Shown: positions 16,707 to 27,372 of the stretch, piece after piece
Layout of the letters: the number at the start of each line of letters is the position of its first letter
How positions within the stretch are numbered: position 1 is the stretch's first letter
From: Tateyamaria omphalii
GTDB lineage: Bacteria > Pseudomonadota > Alphaproteobacteria > Rhodobacterales > Rhodobacteraceae
Direction: 5' to 3'
NCBI RefSeq assembly: GCF_019802125.1
Contig: NZ_JAHVHT010000001.1
Location: 620,001 to 684,000 of the forward strand
Length of the DNA stretch: 64,000 nt
Notes under the pieces: generated by a model
Database searches by the model: none
What the model saw: the letters and a program-made list of their open reading frames with translations, nothing else
Told to the model about the DNA's origin: nothing
Translations under genes and position numbers: made by a program

Positions 16707-17350
16707 ACGATGCCTTTGCGCGTGGCCGCTACGATCGCTGCCGTATTCGAGTTGACGCCGAGTTTTGAGTAGATGCGGTGAACATGATTGCCGACCGTTC
16801 CCAAGGTGATCGACAGTCTGTCGGCGACTTCCTGTCTCTTGTAGCCTTGGGCGATCAGTTGCATCACTTCCGTTTCGCGCTTGCTCAGGCCGGTTTCGGT
16901 ATCCGGTCCAGACGTATCAGTATGGTCCTTTGGGAACTTCGAAAGCAGTATTCGCGCGATTTTCGGGCTCATCGGGCTCCCTCCATCCACCAGCTCGAGA
17001 ACGGCCATGCTGACGTCATTTGGCGAGCTTTGCTTGTGCAGGTATCCCTTTGCTCCGGCGCGCAATGCCTCAACCACACGCATCTCGTCACCGAAGATGC
17101 TGATGACCAGACAATCGCAGTCCCAGTTGGCGCGCACGGCCGCTTGAATGACTTCACAGCCGGAGCCGTCCGGCAGACCCAGGTCAGTCAGAATGATCCT
17201 GGGCTGTTGCTGCCGCATCATGGAAAGTGCGACTTCCACGCTATGGGCAAAGCCACAGATCTCGAAGACGCTTTGTGACAAGAGGTTCCGCCGCAGCGCT
17301 TCGGCAGTATGAACAAAGTCTTCAACAATAAGGACCTTGATCTTATCCAT
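16703..17350 (-). CDS. NarL/FixJ-family response regulator
   Basis: A 215-residue regulator. The receiver domain (residues 4-120) has the acidic pocket ED at 10-11, the phospho-acceptor Asp56 in LTDLGLPDG, and the conserved Lys in KGYLHK. A LuxR-type helix-turn-helix (about 150-210) includes LSKRETEVMQLIAQGYKRQEVA and TVGNHVHRIYSKLGV. It is translationally coupled to the histidine kinase gene. Targets are unknown; the adjacent secreted-protein gene is a plausible one. Confidence 0.92.
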   Translation of the reverse strand: MDKIKVLIVEDFVHTAEALRRNLLSQSVFEICGFAHSVEVALSMMRQQQPRIILTDLGLPDGSGCEVIQAAVRANWDCDCLVISIFGDEMRVVEALRAGAKGYLHKQSSPNDVSMAVLELVDGGSPMSPKIARILLSKFPKDHTDTSGPDTETGLSKRETEVMQLIAQGYKRQEVADRLSITLGTVGNHVHRIYSKLGVNSNTAAIVAATRKGIV

Positions 17351-17717
17351 CGTCAGCCGTCGTTGCCCATGCCAACCTGAGCCCTCGTCGTCAATATTCT
17401 ACTCATGGTTGTATCATCCACTTTTAACCGGAAATCTGTCAATGTTTTGAAAGAAGGCGAGGACTTTGGCCAAGTCCCTTTGCCTGGATGTACGTCCACT
17501 TACTGGTGAGCAGCCTTGCTACCTGTGTGTGGATGTAGGTCTGCCTGTAAGGGTTCGAACTCTGAGAGAAAATGCCGCAACAGGTGTTGGTATGATCTGA
17601 CAGACTTCCAGAGAGCTTGTCCCGTATGCTGTCAGCACCTGCACCCGATGTGCATCTGCCCGCATCTTGTTCGATCGTTCATGCCAAGATGAAGAGTCGT
17701 CGGTTTGACGTTGGCCC
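17351..17717. other. 367-base intergenic region
   Basis: This lies upstream of the response regulator gene and downstream of the permease gene, both on the minus strand. It should hold the promoter of the two-component operon. I see no repeat, RNA or gene that I can support. Confidence 0.5.
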
Positions 17718-18746
17718 CTAGACGACCCATCCAAAGACATACCCGGCCCCGAGCGATCCAAGAACCGCGAGCAGCAGGTAGAGCATGAATGGCTTCGGTT
17801 TCAGAACGGGTGCAATGGCCATTGCACCCCAGATGCTGACCACGCCCCCCGACACCAGGAAAGCCATCGCCGCGCCTTCGGACATGCCGTTGTCAATCAG
17901 CCCGCGCGTCAGGGGGAGCGCGGCATATCCGTCGATGTAGGCCGGGGCGCCGATAAAGACGGCGGCCGGGATCGCCCACCACTGATCCTCGCCCATATAT
18001 GCTGCAAGTACCCCGGGCGTCAGCGCAGCATTCAAGGCATATTCAGCGGCAAAGGCGGGGATCAGGCAGATGAGGATCAGCCGTGCAGTGGCCCGGAACT
18101 GTTTGCCGAAAGACTGCCGTCGCGCCTCGGATCGCCAGACCCATGGATCGAAAGGCCTGTCCTCGCCACATCGCGCAGCGCTCAGTTGGCGTGCAAGACT
18201 GTTGTCTCTCAGCGCGTTTTTGGCCCAGGGTTCGGTGGAGAACAGGCCGGTGACTGCGCCTCCGAACAGACCCAGGCCGAAAGCCGCGAGCGTTTTGCCA
18301 ACCGCAAAGCTCGGACCGAGCGTCGCTGCGGTTGTCGCAAGCATTGCCGGGTCCGTGATCGGTGACGACAGCCAGAACGCCATGATCGGAGCCAGCGGCA
18401 CGCCCGCGGCCAGCAATCCGGCCATCAACGGCAACACAGTCACACCGCAGACCGGTGTGATGGCCCCGATAAACGATGCGGCCACAACTGCTCGGAGCGT
18501 CCTGCCTTCGAATGCGCCAGCGATATGACTGTCCGCCCCGCTTGCAATGATCCAGGCCGCAAGAGCGATGCCCGGTATGACGATTGGCGAGACGACAATC
18601 AGCCCCCACACAACGAACTTTGCGGCGTTTACAGCGTGATCCGGCCAAGCGAGGCCGACACCCGCCAACATCAAAACAGCAACGCCCCACAACAGGGACT
18701 TCCGGTTGGACAGTCGATGGGCGGCGGTTTGAGTTTGATCGGACAT
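17718..18746 (-). CDS. predicted permease, DUF318/ArsP-like
   Basis: A 342-residue membrane protein with about ten helices in two similar halves. Each half has a conserved loop: FIGAITPVCGVTVLPLMAGLLAAG with AFWLSSPITDPAM (about residues 90-135), and FIGAPAYIDGYAALPLTRGLI in the second half. This is the SO_0444/DUF318 permease family, which includes the organoarsenical exporter ArsP. The Cys of TPVCG is notable. The ATG at 18746 has an AGGAG site seven bases upstream; a longer frame to 18782 lacks one. It is divergent from a LysR regulator. Confidence 0.8.
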   Translation of the reverse strand: MSDQTQTAAHRLSNRKSLLWGVAVLMLAGVGLAWPDHAVNAAKFVVWGLIVVSPIVIPGIALAAWIIASGADSHIAGAFEGRTLRAVVAASFIGAITPVCGVTVLPLMAGLLAAGVPLAPIMAFWLSSPITDPAMLATTAATLGPSFAVGKTLAAFGLGLFGGAVTGLFSTEPWAKNALRDNSLARQLSAARCGEDRPFDPWVWRSEARRQSFGKQFRATARLILICLIPAFAAEYALNAALTPGVLAAYMGEDQWWAIPAAVFIGAPAYIDGYAALPLTRGLIDNGMSEGAAMAFLVSGGVVSIWGAMAIAPVLKPKPFMLYLLLAVLGSLGAGYVFGWVV

Positions 18747-18792
18747 CAGACACTCCTTTGCCCTTGAAAAGTAGTCAGGCAAAAGACATCTG

Positions 18793-18809
18793 TGAAACGG
18801 ATAGTTTCA
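18793..18809. promoter_or_regulatory. LysR-type operator between permease and regulator
   Basis: Perfect inverted repeat TGAAAC-GGATA-GTTTCA in the 85-base divergent spacer. It also fits the T-N11-A rule for LysR-type binding sites. It probably controls both genes. Confidence 0.7.
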
Positions 18810-18831
18810 ATCTCAGGTATTGGTAAAACAG

Positions 18832-19689
18832 ATGGAAGCATTGGACAGCGATCTTCTGCGCACCTTCGTCGCCGTGGCCGAAGCGGGCAGCGTCACGGAC
18901 GGTGCGGCCCGCATCTACCGCTCTCAATCCGCCACGAGTCTCCAGATCAAACGGCTCGAAACCATCTTGGGCCGCCCGGTCTTTGCGCGGCACGGGCGCG
19001 GTGTTGTCCTCAGCGATACGGGGCGCACATTGCTGCCTGTTGCCAAGGATGTCACAGCGCGGCTGGACGCGGTGCTGCGGGACATTTCCCAGGATGCTGT
19101 GCGTGGCAAACTGCGTCTGGGCATTCCCGACGATCACGGACGCACAAAACTTGCAGAGATCATCGCGGCCTTTACCCGTCATCATCCGGAGGTCGAGCTG
19201 GATGTCACCTGTGCCCTGAGCACCAACTTCCCAGAGGCGCTTGCCAAGGGGGCGTTGGACCTTGCGATTTACGAAGTCGAGCGCCCATCGCGCTACGAGG
19301 AGGTCCTGTATGAAGACCCGACCTGCTGGGTGGCGTCGGCACGTCGGAGTTTCCCGGCGGATGAAAGCCTTCCCGTGGCGTTGTTCGATCACGCATGCTG
19401 GTGGCGCGACGCTGCTGTCACGTCCCTGAACGCCCGCGGAAAGCCGTATCGCACGGTCTATTCGAGCCAAAGTGTTGCCGGCGTGATTGCCGCTGTGGAA
19501 GCCGGAGTTGCTGTTGGGCTTCTGGGCCGCTCATCGCTTCATGCGGGTCTCGTGGTGGTGAATGACACGCTGGGCTTCGAGAGCACGCCGTCGTCGAAGC
19601 TGGTCATGGCGTCGAGCGAGCAAAAGGAGACGGAACCACAGGCCGCCATGAAAGGGGCCATACGAGCGGCTTTCTTGGTCAAGGCATAA
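18832..19689 (+). CDS. LysR-family transcriptional regulator
   Basis: A 285-residue regulator. An N-terminal winged helix (about 5-65: DLLRTFVAVAEAGSVTDGAARIYRSQSATS then IKRLETILGRPVFARHGRGVVLS) is followed by a periplasmic-binding-protein-like effector domain. The ATG at 18832 gives the standard LysR beginning (MEALDSDLLRTF); a TTG four codons earlier is less likely. It is divergent from the permease gene with a perfect inverted repeat between them, so it probably controls the permease. The inducer is unknown. Confidence 0.92.
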   Translation: MEALDSDLLRTFVAVAEAGSVTDGAARIYRSQSATSLQIKRLETILGRPVFARHGRGVVLSDTGRTLLPVAKDVTARLDAVLRDISQDAVRGKLRLGIPDDHGRTKLAEIIAAFTRHHPEVELDVTCALSTNFPEALAKGALDLAIYEVERPSRYEEVLYEDPTCWVASARRSFPADESLPVALFDHACWWRDAAVTSLNARGKPYRTVYSSQSVAGVIAAVEAGVAVGLLGRSSLHAGLVVVNDTLGFESTPSSKLVMASSEQKETEPQAAMKGAIRAAFLVKA

Positions 19690-19812
19690 GAAAGCTCACA
19701 TGTGCCGCGCATTGTCGAATGAGCGGGTTGGGGTCGTTCCGGACCTCGCAGGCAGTGCAGCACCGCAGAGATAGAGTGGTTTGGTGCCGCCACTTTCTGT
19801 CCTGACGGATGC

Positions 19813-20703
19813 CTAGCCTTTGACGGCGCCCTCGCTGAGCCCGGACACGAGGTAGCGTTGCGCAATCAGAAAGACGACGGTGATAGGTAAGCCCGAGAGG
19901 ATGGCGGCGGCGGCAAAGTCACCCCACAGATACTCGAATTCATTCAAGTAGAGGCGGCTGCCGACAGCCAGCGTCATCTGGTCCTCTGATCGGATAAGGA
20001 CGGACGCGATCGGGTAGTCATTGATGAAGCCGATGAAGGCGAGGACGAAAACGACGGACATGATCGGCACGGCGAGCGGCAGGAAGATGAAGCGAAACGT
20101 CTGCCAGGGCGTTGCGCCGTCGATGGCGGCGGCCTTGTCGAGTGCGGTGTCGATGCTGTCGAAATAGCCCTTGATCGTCCAGATATGCAGCGTCACGCCG
20201 GCCATGTAGATCAGGATCAGCGCGAGATGGCTGTCGAGGCCGAGGACGGGTGACACCTCGCCCAAGGTGTCGAAAATGGCGTAGATCGCAACCAGTGCCA
20301 GCGTCGTCGGGAACATCTGGATTAGGAACAGACCATCCAGCATCGCGCCCTTTCCGCGGATGCGGATCCGACTGAATGCGTAGGCAGAGATGGTCGCCAC
20401 CGCCAACACACCGGCGCTGGCGATCAGGCCGATCTTGATCGAGTTCCACATCCAGCGCAGCACCGGATAGGGCGGTTCGACCACTGTGCCATCGGCGCGC
20501 GTGAAATCGAACCCGAAGGCCAGCACCCAATGCTCCAACGTGGGGTTGTCCGGGATGATGTTGCCGACCGCGAAGTTGCCTTCGCGAAAGGAAATTGAAA
20601 GCACAACGACAAAAGGGAAGAGGATCAGGCCGAGGAAAATCAACAGGAATCCATGGGCGAAGATCTTCTTGATCAGAAGGTCGCGGGGGCGTTCAACGAT
20701 CAT
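19813..20703 (-). CDS. aglG: alpha-glucoside/maltose ABC transporter permease, MalG type
   Basis: A 296-residue inner membrane permease, the same length as E. coli MalG. It has six membrane helices and the cytoplasmic EAA-type loop DSIDTALDKAAAIDGATPWQTFRFIFLP that contacts the ATPase. The ATG at 20703 (MIVERPRD) has AGGA eight bases upstream; the longer frame to 20817 overlaps the preceding gene. It is the last gene of the minus-strand aglA-E-F-G-like operon and would partner with the MalF-type permease and the ATPase at 26293. I name it from locus synteny; the sugar could be maltose, trehalose or sucrose. Confidence 0.88.
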   Translation of the reverse strand: MIVERPRDLLIKKIFAHGFLLIFLGLILFPFVVVLSISFREGNFAVGNIIPDNPTLEHWVLAFGFDFTRADGTVVEPPYPVLRWMWNSIKIGLIASAGVLAVATISAYAFSRIRIRGKGAMLDGLFLIQMFPTTLALVAIYAIFDTLGEVSPVLGLDSHLALILIYMAGVTLHIWTIKGYFDSIDTALDKAAAIDGATPWQTFRFIFLPLAVPIMSVVFVLAFIGFINDYPIASVLIRSEDQMTLAVGSRLYLNEFEYLWGDFAAAAILSGLPITVVFLIAQRYLVSGLSEGAVKG

Positions 20704-20761
20704 GAGAGGCATCCTGATGTGCCGAAACATCCAATGGATATGGTTATGCTTTCGAGGGACA

Positions 20762-22288
20762 TCATGCTCTCCCGGACCGTTTTTCAGCTGCGCGGCGCAT
20801 CGCCACGAAGTTGGCATAGGAGATCACGGCCACGACCAGGAAGATTAGTAGCGTGATCGCCCCGGCCAGACCGAACTGTTGACCCGCGTTGTCGAAGGCG
20901 AGCCGGTAGGTGAAGCTGGCCAGGATGTCCGTTTCGCCCGCCGGGATCACGGTGCCGGGAATGTCCGGCAAGCCGCGCGTCAACAGGAAGATCAGGACGA
21001 GATTGTTGAAGTTGAACGCGAAGCTCGCAATCAGAAGCGGCAGGAACGGCGGGATGATCTGCGGCAGCGTAATGGTGAAGAAGATGCGGACGGAGGATGC
21101 CCCTTCGAGCGCCGCGGATTTCTTGTGGTCTTCGGGGACGTTTTGCAAAAAACCCATCGCCAGCAGCATCATGTACGGGTAGCCCAGCCACGTGTTCACA
21201 ACGAGGACCATGGTCCTTGCAAGCGTGCCATCGGTGAACCAGTTCGGGCGGATGCCGAAGAGCGCCTCCAGGATCAAATTGATCTCGCCAAAATTCTGGT
21301 TGAACAGCCCGCGAAACACGAGGATCGAGATGAAGGCGGGCACCGCATAGGGCAGGATCAACAGGATCCGGTAGACCGCTTTGAACCGCAGGTGCGGCCA
21401 TTGGAGGATGACGGCAAGCGTCAGGCCGAGGGTGAAGGTCAACACGACCGAGGCAAAGGCAAAGAAGAACGTCCAGACGAAGATGCGCAGCATCGGGCCG
21501 CGAATGCCTTCGGACCGGAAAATGCGTTCGAAGTTGTCCCAGCCAATGGGCACCCGCCAGCCCGGAGGCACCCTTTCGCCTGCCGTGTCCACGAAGAAGC
21601 CAGTGGAATGATCGGCACGCAAGACCATACCGTCGAAGCGGGTCAGCTCATCCGGCCTGGTGCGGGTGTAGTCCGGCGTGACAGTGGCGAAGGTCCGCAG
21701 GCCGGAGTTCTGGAGCTGCGTGCCGTTCGGCAGCGTCAACGTCAGGGTTTGAAGGCCCGAGCGCAGGCGCACGGCCGCGCGCCGTTCAAGCAGGGCTTCG
21801 GGTTCTTGAGCTTCTGAAAGTGCAGCGGTTTCTGGGCCGGTGAGGGTGACCGGTTCGGACAGAAGCGCAGTTTCAGGCAACCAGATACGGTAGCCGCTGT
21901 CGTCCTCTGCCACCGCGAATGGCTGCTCGGTTGCCGGATCGACTGACGCGCGTGCAGTCAGCACCTCGACTGCCCGCTCATAGGTCAGCAGGTTGAAACT
22001 GCTGTAATTCGTGAACCCGATGTACACCGTATAGATCACAGGGAAGGCGATGAAGATCAGGACCGCAGCGATGCCGGGAAAGATGAACCGCGCGCCGTAG
22101 AACCGGCTTGCCCCGAAAACGACGGCAAAGCCTGTCGCCAAGGCCAGAACGATTGCCCCGAAGAGCGGTTGGGCGATGTGGTACAGGTAAAAAGCCACCG
22201 CGCAGAGCGCGGCAAAAACCACGGTCACAAGCATGACGCGCGGCAATGCCGACGTCGGCTGGCTGGGAATGTCGGTGCTGGTGTCCAT
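20762..22288 (-). CDS. aglF: alpha-glucoside/maltose ABC transporter permease, MalF type
   Basis: A 508-residue permease, close to the 514 of E. coli MalF. It has the MalF-specific layout: three N-terminal helices (about 17-40, 43-60, 68-92), a large periplasmic insertion (about 95-260), then five helices with the EAA loop EDHKKSAALEGASSVRIFFTITLP. It heads the two-permease part of the operon, with the MalG-type gene 58 bases downstream and the binding-protein gene 36 bases upstream. Confidence 0.9.
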   Translation of the reverse strand: MDTSTDIPSQPTSALPRVMLVTVVFAALCAVAFYLYHIAQPLFGAIVLALATGFAVVFGASRFYGARFIFPGIAAVLIFIAFPVIYTVYIGFTNYSSFNLLTYERAVEVLTARASVDPATEQPFAVAEDDSGYRIWLPETALLSEPVTLTGPETAALSEAQEPEALLERRAAVRLRSGLQTLTLTLPNGTQLQNSGLRTFATVTPDYTRTRPDELTRFDGMVLRADHSTGFFVDTAGERVPPGWRVPIGWDNFERIFRSEGIRGPMLRIFVWTFFFAFASVVLTFTLGLTLAVILQWPHLRFKAVYRILLILPYAVPAFISILVFRGLFNQNFGEINLILEALFGIRPNWFTDGTLARTMVLVVNTWLGYPYMMLLAMGFLQNVPEDHKKSAALEGASSVRIFFTITLPQIIPPFLPLLIASFAFNFNNLVLIFLLTRGLPDIPGTVIPAGETDILASFTYRLAFDNAGQQFGLAGAITLLIFLVVAVISYANFVAMRRAAEKRSGRA

Positions 22289-22324
22289 GGCGATTGGGAC
22301 GGCCCAAGGCCGCCCCCTGGAACC

Positions 22325-23482
<1,158 letters not shown>

Positions 23483-23504
23483 GGTGTCCTCCCAGAGATG
23501 CGTT

Positions 23505-25124
23505 TCACGCGGACAGCGATATGTCCCCGTCATGGCTGAGGTAGGCGAACCCGTTGCCGGGCAGCGTCAGGGTTTGGTGGTCAAGCGCCGCATTGTGCGG
23601 ACCCGTCAGGTTGGCGGTGTCCGAGAGCGTCAGCGTCAGCGGCGCCTTCGACAAGTTGAAGACGCAGGTGAGCGTCTGTTCGGCGGTCTCACGCCGGAAT
23701 GCGAGAACGGCCTCGGGGGCCGTCAGGAACACGGTGCGGCCCGATTGCAATGCCGGATTGGCTTTGCGGAAGGCGATGGCGTCGCGGTAGAAGTGCAGGA
23801 TGGACGCACTGACCGTTTCCTGAAGATCGACGGCGCGGGCCGATTGTGGTGCTTTGACGGGCAGCCACGGCTTGCCGGAACTGAAACCCGCGTTCACTGC
23901 CTCGCCTTCCCAAACCATGGGCGTCCGGCAGCCGTCGCGGCCCTTGATACCCGGCCAGAAGCGTAGCGCAGGCGGGTCGGTCAGTTCCTCGTAGACCAGC
24001 TCCGTCTCGGTCTGGCCCAATTCCTCGCCCTGATAGATGCCGATTGCACCTTCAAAGGACATCAGCATCGCGCAGGCCAGCCTTGCCATGTCATCCTCGG
24101 AGGTCGCGTATTGCGACCAGCGGCTGATATGGCGTTCGACATCGTGGTTTGAAAAGGACCATTTTGGATGTCCGCCCGGCGCCCCCTGCTGGAACCCTTC
24201 GATGCAGGTGCGGAAGTGATCGGCACTGAATTCCGGGCTGAGCATGGCAAAGCTGTAGGCCATGTGCAGACGAGCGCTGCCTTCGGTGTACTCGCCCATG
24301 ATGCGGATCGAACGGGTGCCGATGTCGCCCACTTCCCCGACCATCATGATGTCGGCGTATTCGTCGGTCAGCGCGCGCAACCGTTCCAGAAAGGCGAGGT
24401 TCTCGGGCCGGTTCTTGTTGTAGATATTGTCCTGCATCCCGAAGAGGTCGGTCGCCATCACCTGCGGCGCGACCTGCGCGGGTGGGTTCGAGCGCAGCTG
24501 TTGGTCGTGAACATAGTAGTTCACGGTGTCGAGGCGGAAACCATCGAGCCCACGGTCGAGCCAGAAGCGGCACGTTTCGAGGATGGCGTCCTGCACATCC
24601 GGGTTGTGAAAGTTCAGATCGGGCTGTGCGGCGAGGAAGTTGTGCAGGTAATACTGTCCGCGCTGCGGGTCGAATTCCCACGCCGGTCCCCCAAAATGGC
24701 TGTGCCAGTTCGTGGGCGGCGATCCATCAGGCTGCGGCTCGGCCCAGACATACCAATCGGCTTTCGGATTGTCGCGGCTGATGCGCGCCTCACGAAACCA
24801 TGGGTGCTGGTCGGAGGTGTGGGACAGGACCTGATCGGTGATGACTTTCAGACCGAGGCGATGCGCCTCTGCGATCAGCGCATCGAAATCGGCTAGCGTG
24901 CCGAAAAGCGGATCAACGTCGCAATAGTCGGACACATCATATCCCATGTCTTTCTGCGGCGACGTGAAGACAGGGCTCAACCAGATGCAGTCAACGCCCA
25001 GCGAGGCGATGTGCGGCAGACGGCGGGTGATGCCGTTCAGGTCCCCGACACCGTCGCCATCGGAATCCTGAAACGACCGCGGATAGACCTGATAGATCAC
25101 GGCGTTGCGCCACCAGTCTGACAT
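23505..25124 (-). CDS. aglA: alpha-glucosidase (GH13 family)
   Basis: A 539-residue cytoplasmic glycoside hydrolase. GH13 signatures are present in order: DLNGITRRLPHIASLGVDCIW, DQVLSHTSDQHPWF, the nucleophile Asp in DGFRLDTVNYY, the acid/base Glu in MMVGEVGD, and the transition-state Asp in FSNHDVERH. It resembles oligo-1,6-glucosidase/alpha-glucosidase rather than amylase, as it lacks a signal peptide. The ATG at 25124 has GGAGGA upstream. It is the first gene of the operon, so imported disaccharide would be cut inside the cell. It is divergent from the LacI-type regulator. Confidence 0.93.
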   Translation of the reverse strand: MSDWWRNAVIYQVYPRSFQDSDGDGVGDLNGITRRLPHIASLGVDCIWLSPVFTSPQKDMGYDVSDYCDVDPLFGTLADFDALIAEAHRLGLKVITDQVLSHTSDQHPWFREARISRDNPKADWYVWAEPQPDGSPPTNWHSHFGGPAWEFDPQRGQYYLHNFLAAQPDLNFHNPDVQDAILETCRFWLDRGLDGFRLDTVNYYVHDQQLRSNPPAQVAPQVMATDLFGMQDNIYNKNRPENLAFLERLRALTDEYADIMMVGEVGDIGTRSIRIMGEYTEGSARLHMAYSFAMLSPEFSADHFRTCIEGFQQGAPGGHPKWSFSNHDVERHISRWSQYATSEDDMARLACAMLMSFEGAIGIYQGEELGQTETELVYEELTDPPALRFWPGIKGRDGCRTPMVWEGEAVNAGFSSGKPWLPVKAPQSARAVDLQETVSASILHFYRDAIAFRKANPALQSGRTVFLTAPEAVLAFRRETAEQTLTCVFNLSKAPLTLTLSDTANLTGPHNAALDHQTLTLPGNGFAYLSHDGDISLSA

Positions 25125-25173
25125 GAAATCCTCCCGACGATTCTGGAAGAGCGTATCAAGAAATTCAAAATTG

Positions 25174-25189
25174 TTCAAAACGTTTAAAA
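25174..25189. promoter_or_regulatory. LacI-type operator candidate 1
   Basis: Near-palindrome centred on CG: TTCAAAACGTTTAAAA, with core AAACGTTT. It lies 50 bases before aglA in the divergent spacer, matching the central-CpG symmetry of LacI/GalR operators. Confidence 0.6.
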
Positions 25190-25241
25190 TTTGCTTTTTC
25201 CGTTACTTTATGCCAGAAAACCTACATCAGGCGAAAATTTG

Positions 25242-25257
25242 CTTGAAACGCTTTGAG
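25242..25257. promoter_or_regulatory. LacI-type operator candidate 2
   Basis: CTTGAAACGCTTTGAG, sharing the AAACG half-site with candidate 1, ends eight bases before the regulator's start codon. It suggests autoregulation. Confidence 0.5.
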
Positions 25258-25265
25258 GTTGACCT

Positions 25266-26303
25266 TTGGCAACGCTGAAGAAAATCGGGGAAGAGCTTGG
25301 GCTGTCGGTGGCGACCGTCAGCCGCGCCTTGAACGGGTTTCCCGAGGTCAAGGAAGCCACCCGCCAAAGAGTGCGGGAGGCCGCAGACAGACTTGGCTAT
25401 CGCCCGAACCGGGTGGCGCAGCGGCTTGTGACCGGACGCTCGGGCATGGTCGGCATGATCGTGAAGATCAAGCCGGACATGAGCGCCGACCAAACGTTCT
25501 TTGAGATGCTGACCGGGCTGACGGCCGCACTGTCAGAGCGCGAAACCGATCTGGTGCTGGCCGTCGATCAGGCCCAGGATCCCGTGCTGCCCTACCAGCG
25601 GATGCTGGAACGCGATGTTCTCGACGGCTTCATTCTAAACGCGCCGGTCCCGGATGACCCGCGCGTCACCTTTCTGCAAGAGCGTGGCATCCCCTTTGTG
25701 CTGCACGGTCAGGACCGGGCATGCCCGAGCTACCCCACCTACGGGATAGACAACTTTGCAGTCTCGACCGATTCCGTTCGGCTGCTGGCACAGCTGGGCC
25801 ATCGGCGCATTGCGCTGATCAACGGCGAAGTGTCGGCCGCGTTTGCACGTGATCGTCTCACCGCGTTCGAGGCCGCCATGGACACCTTCGGATTGGGCAA
25901 GGACCTCATAAGGACAGGCGCGACCCTGGAAAGCCATGGCTATTCCCAGGCGCTTGACCTTCTGTCGGGCGAGGCGCCCCCAACTGGAATTATCTGCACG
26001 TCGACCGTGGTGGCAGCGGGTGCCATGCGGGCCATTCGACATCTCGGGCTGCATGTGCCTGGCAATGTCTCCATCATGGCCCACGATGACGCACTGCCGC
26101 ACACCCGCGCCATCAATTTCGAACCGGCCCTGACGGTCACGCGCGCACCGATGCGTGATGCCTGCGCACCGCTGGCACACATGTTGGTAGATCATTTGAA
26201 CGGCAAGCCGGCACATGAGCTACAGGTGATGCTCAGGGCCGACCTGATCATTCGCTGCTCTACCGGGCCCGCCCCAAAACCGGAGACACCCGATGGCCCT
26301 TGA
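25266..26303 (+). CDS. aglR: LacI-family regulator of the alpha-glucoside locus
   Basis: A 345-residue repressor. It begins at TTG (25266, GAGG seven bases upstream) with the canonical LacI helix-turn-helix ATLKKIGEELGLSVATVSRALNGFPEV, the hinge helix, and a periplasmic-binding-like effector domain (GMVGMIV..., then GHRRIALINGE and NVSIMAHDD). It is divergent from aglA with two candidate operators between them. Its stop overlaps the ATPase gene start by 11 bases, so the two are one transcription unit. The effector is probably the transported sugar or glucose. Confidence 0.93.
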   Translation: MATLKKIGEELGLSVATVSRALNGFPEVKEATRQRVREAADRLGYRPNRVAQRLVTGRSGMVGMIVKIKPDMSADQTFFEMLTGLTAALSERETDLVLAVDQAQDPVLPYQRMLERDVLDGFILNAPVPDDPRVTFLQERGIPFVLHGQDRACPSYPTYGIDNFAVSTDSVRLLAQLGHRRIALINGEVSAAFARDRLTAFEAAMDTFGLGKDLIRTGATLESHGYSQALDLLSGEAPPTGIICTSTVVAAGAMRAIRHLGLHVPGNVSIMAHDDALPHTRAINFEPALTVTRAPMRDACAPLAHMLVDHLNGKPAHELQVMLRADLIIRCSTGPAPKPETPDGP

Positions 26304-27372
26304 TGACACGGACACCTCCCGTGCCCTGTCGGTGCGTGGATTGCGCAAGACCTACGGAGCAGTCGAGGTCTTGCATGATCTTGATATCGACATGGCCGAG
26401 GGCGAATTTCTTGTGCTTGTCGGTCCTTCGGGATGCGGCAAGTCCACGCTGCTCAATTGCATTGCCGGGCTGGAAGAGATCAGCTCGGGCCGGCTTTTCA
26501 TCGGTGGGCGTGACGTGACGCAGGAACCGCCCAAGGACCGCGACATCGCGATGGTGTTCCAGTCCTACGCGCTTTACCCGACCATGAGCGTCGGGGAGAA
26601 TATCGGCTTCGGCATGAAGATCCGCGGCATACCAAAGGACAAGATGCAGCAGAAAATCCAGTCTGTCGCAGAGTTGCTGCAAATCGACCATCTGCTGGAC
26701 CGGAAACCGAGCCAGCTGTCCGGCGGGCAACGCCAGCGCGTCGCGATGGGGCGTGCCTTGGTGCGGGAGCCAAGGCTGTTCCTGTTCGATGAGCCACTGT
26801 CCAATCTGGATGCGAAGCTACGCGTCGAGATGCGTGCGGAGATCAAAAGACTGCACATGAAAACAGGCGCGAGCATCGTCTACGTCACCCATGATCAGGT
26901 CGAGGCCATGACACTTGCAAGCCGGATCGTCGTTCTGAAAGGCGGCCACGTGCAGCAGATCGGGACACCGGCCGAGATCTATGACACGCCGGCGAATACC
27001 TTTGTCGCAGACTTCATGGGATCGCCGCCGATGAACCTGATCCCGGCAACCTTTGCCGACGGGTATTTGCAGATAGGTGACAGCCGGATTGCAACCTCGC
27101 TTTCCAATCTGCCGCGAGACGTGCTTGTCGGTGTCCGGCCCGAGCATTTCAGCTTTGCCGAAGAAGGTGCGATTGTTGAGGCCAACCCAAGCATGATGGA
27201 AGACACCGGGTCGGACACGTTTCTGACCTTCGAATGGGGCGGTGTCGACGTCTTGGCACGGATGCAAGCCCGATTTGCACCGGGCTCGAACCGGGTTCCG
27301 CTTTCATTCGACCGCGCCTACGCAACCATTTTTGACGCCGACACACAAGTGCGACTGGCCACCGGTCTCTGA
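26293..27372 (+). CDS. aglK: sugar ABC transporter ATP-binding protein (MalK/UgpC type)
   Basis: A 359-residue ATPase. The Walker A is GPSGCGKST (about 46-54), the Q-loop is in MVFQSYALYP, the signature LSGGQRQR is near 138, the Walker B is LFLFDEPLSNLD, and the switch His is in VTHD. The C-terminal third has the TOBE/regulatory domain (LVGVRPEHF). It would energise the MalF/MalG-type permeases encoded on the other strand. The overlap with the LacI gene means regulator and ATPase are made together. Confidence 0.95.
   Translation: MALDDTDTSRALSVRGLRKTYGAVEVLHDLDIDMAEGEFLVLVGPSGCGKSTLLNCIAGLEEISSGRLFIGGRDVTQEPPKDRDIAMVFQSYALYPTMSVGENIGFGMKIRGIPKDKMQQKIQSVAELLQIDHLLDRKPSQLSGGQRQRVAMGRALVREPRLFLFDEPLSNLDAKLRVEMRAEIKRLHMKTGASIVYVTHDQVEAMTLASRIVVLKGGHVQQIGTPAEIYDTPANTFVADFMGSPPMNLIPATFADGYLQIGDSRIATSLSNLPRDVLVGVRPEHFSFAEEGAIVEANPSMMEDTGSDTFLTFEWGGVDVLARMQARFAPGSNRVPLSFDRAYATIFDADTQVRLATGL

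Noticed and set aside
17545-17565. GGTTCGAACTCTG-like T-arm in the 17.4-17.7 kb spacer
   Set aside because: There is no matching acceptor, D or anticodon arm around it.
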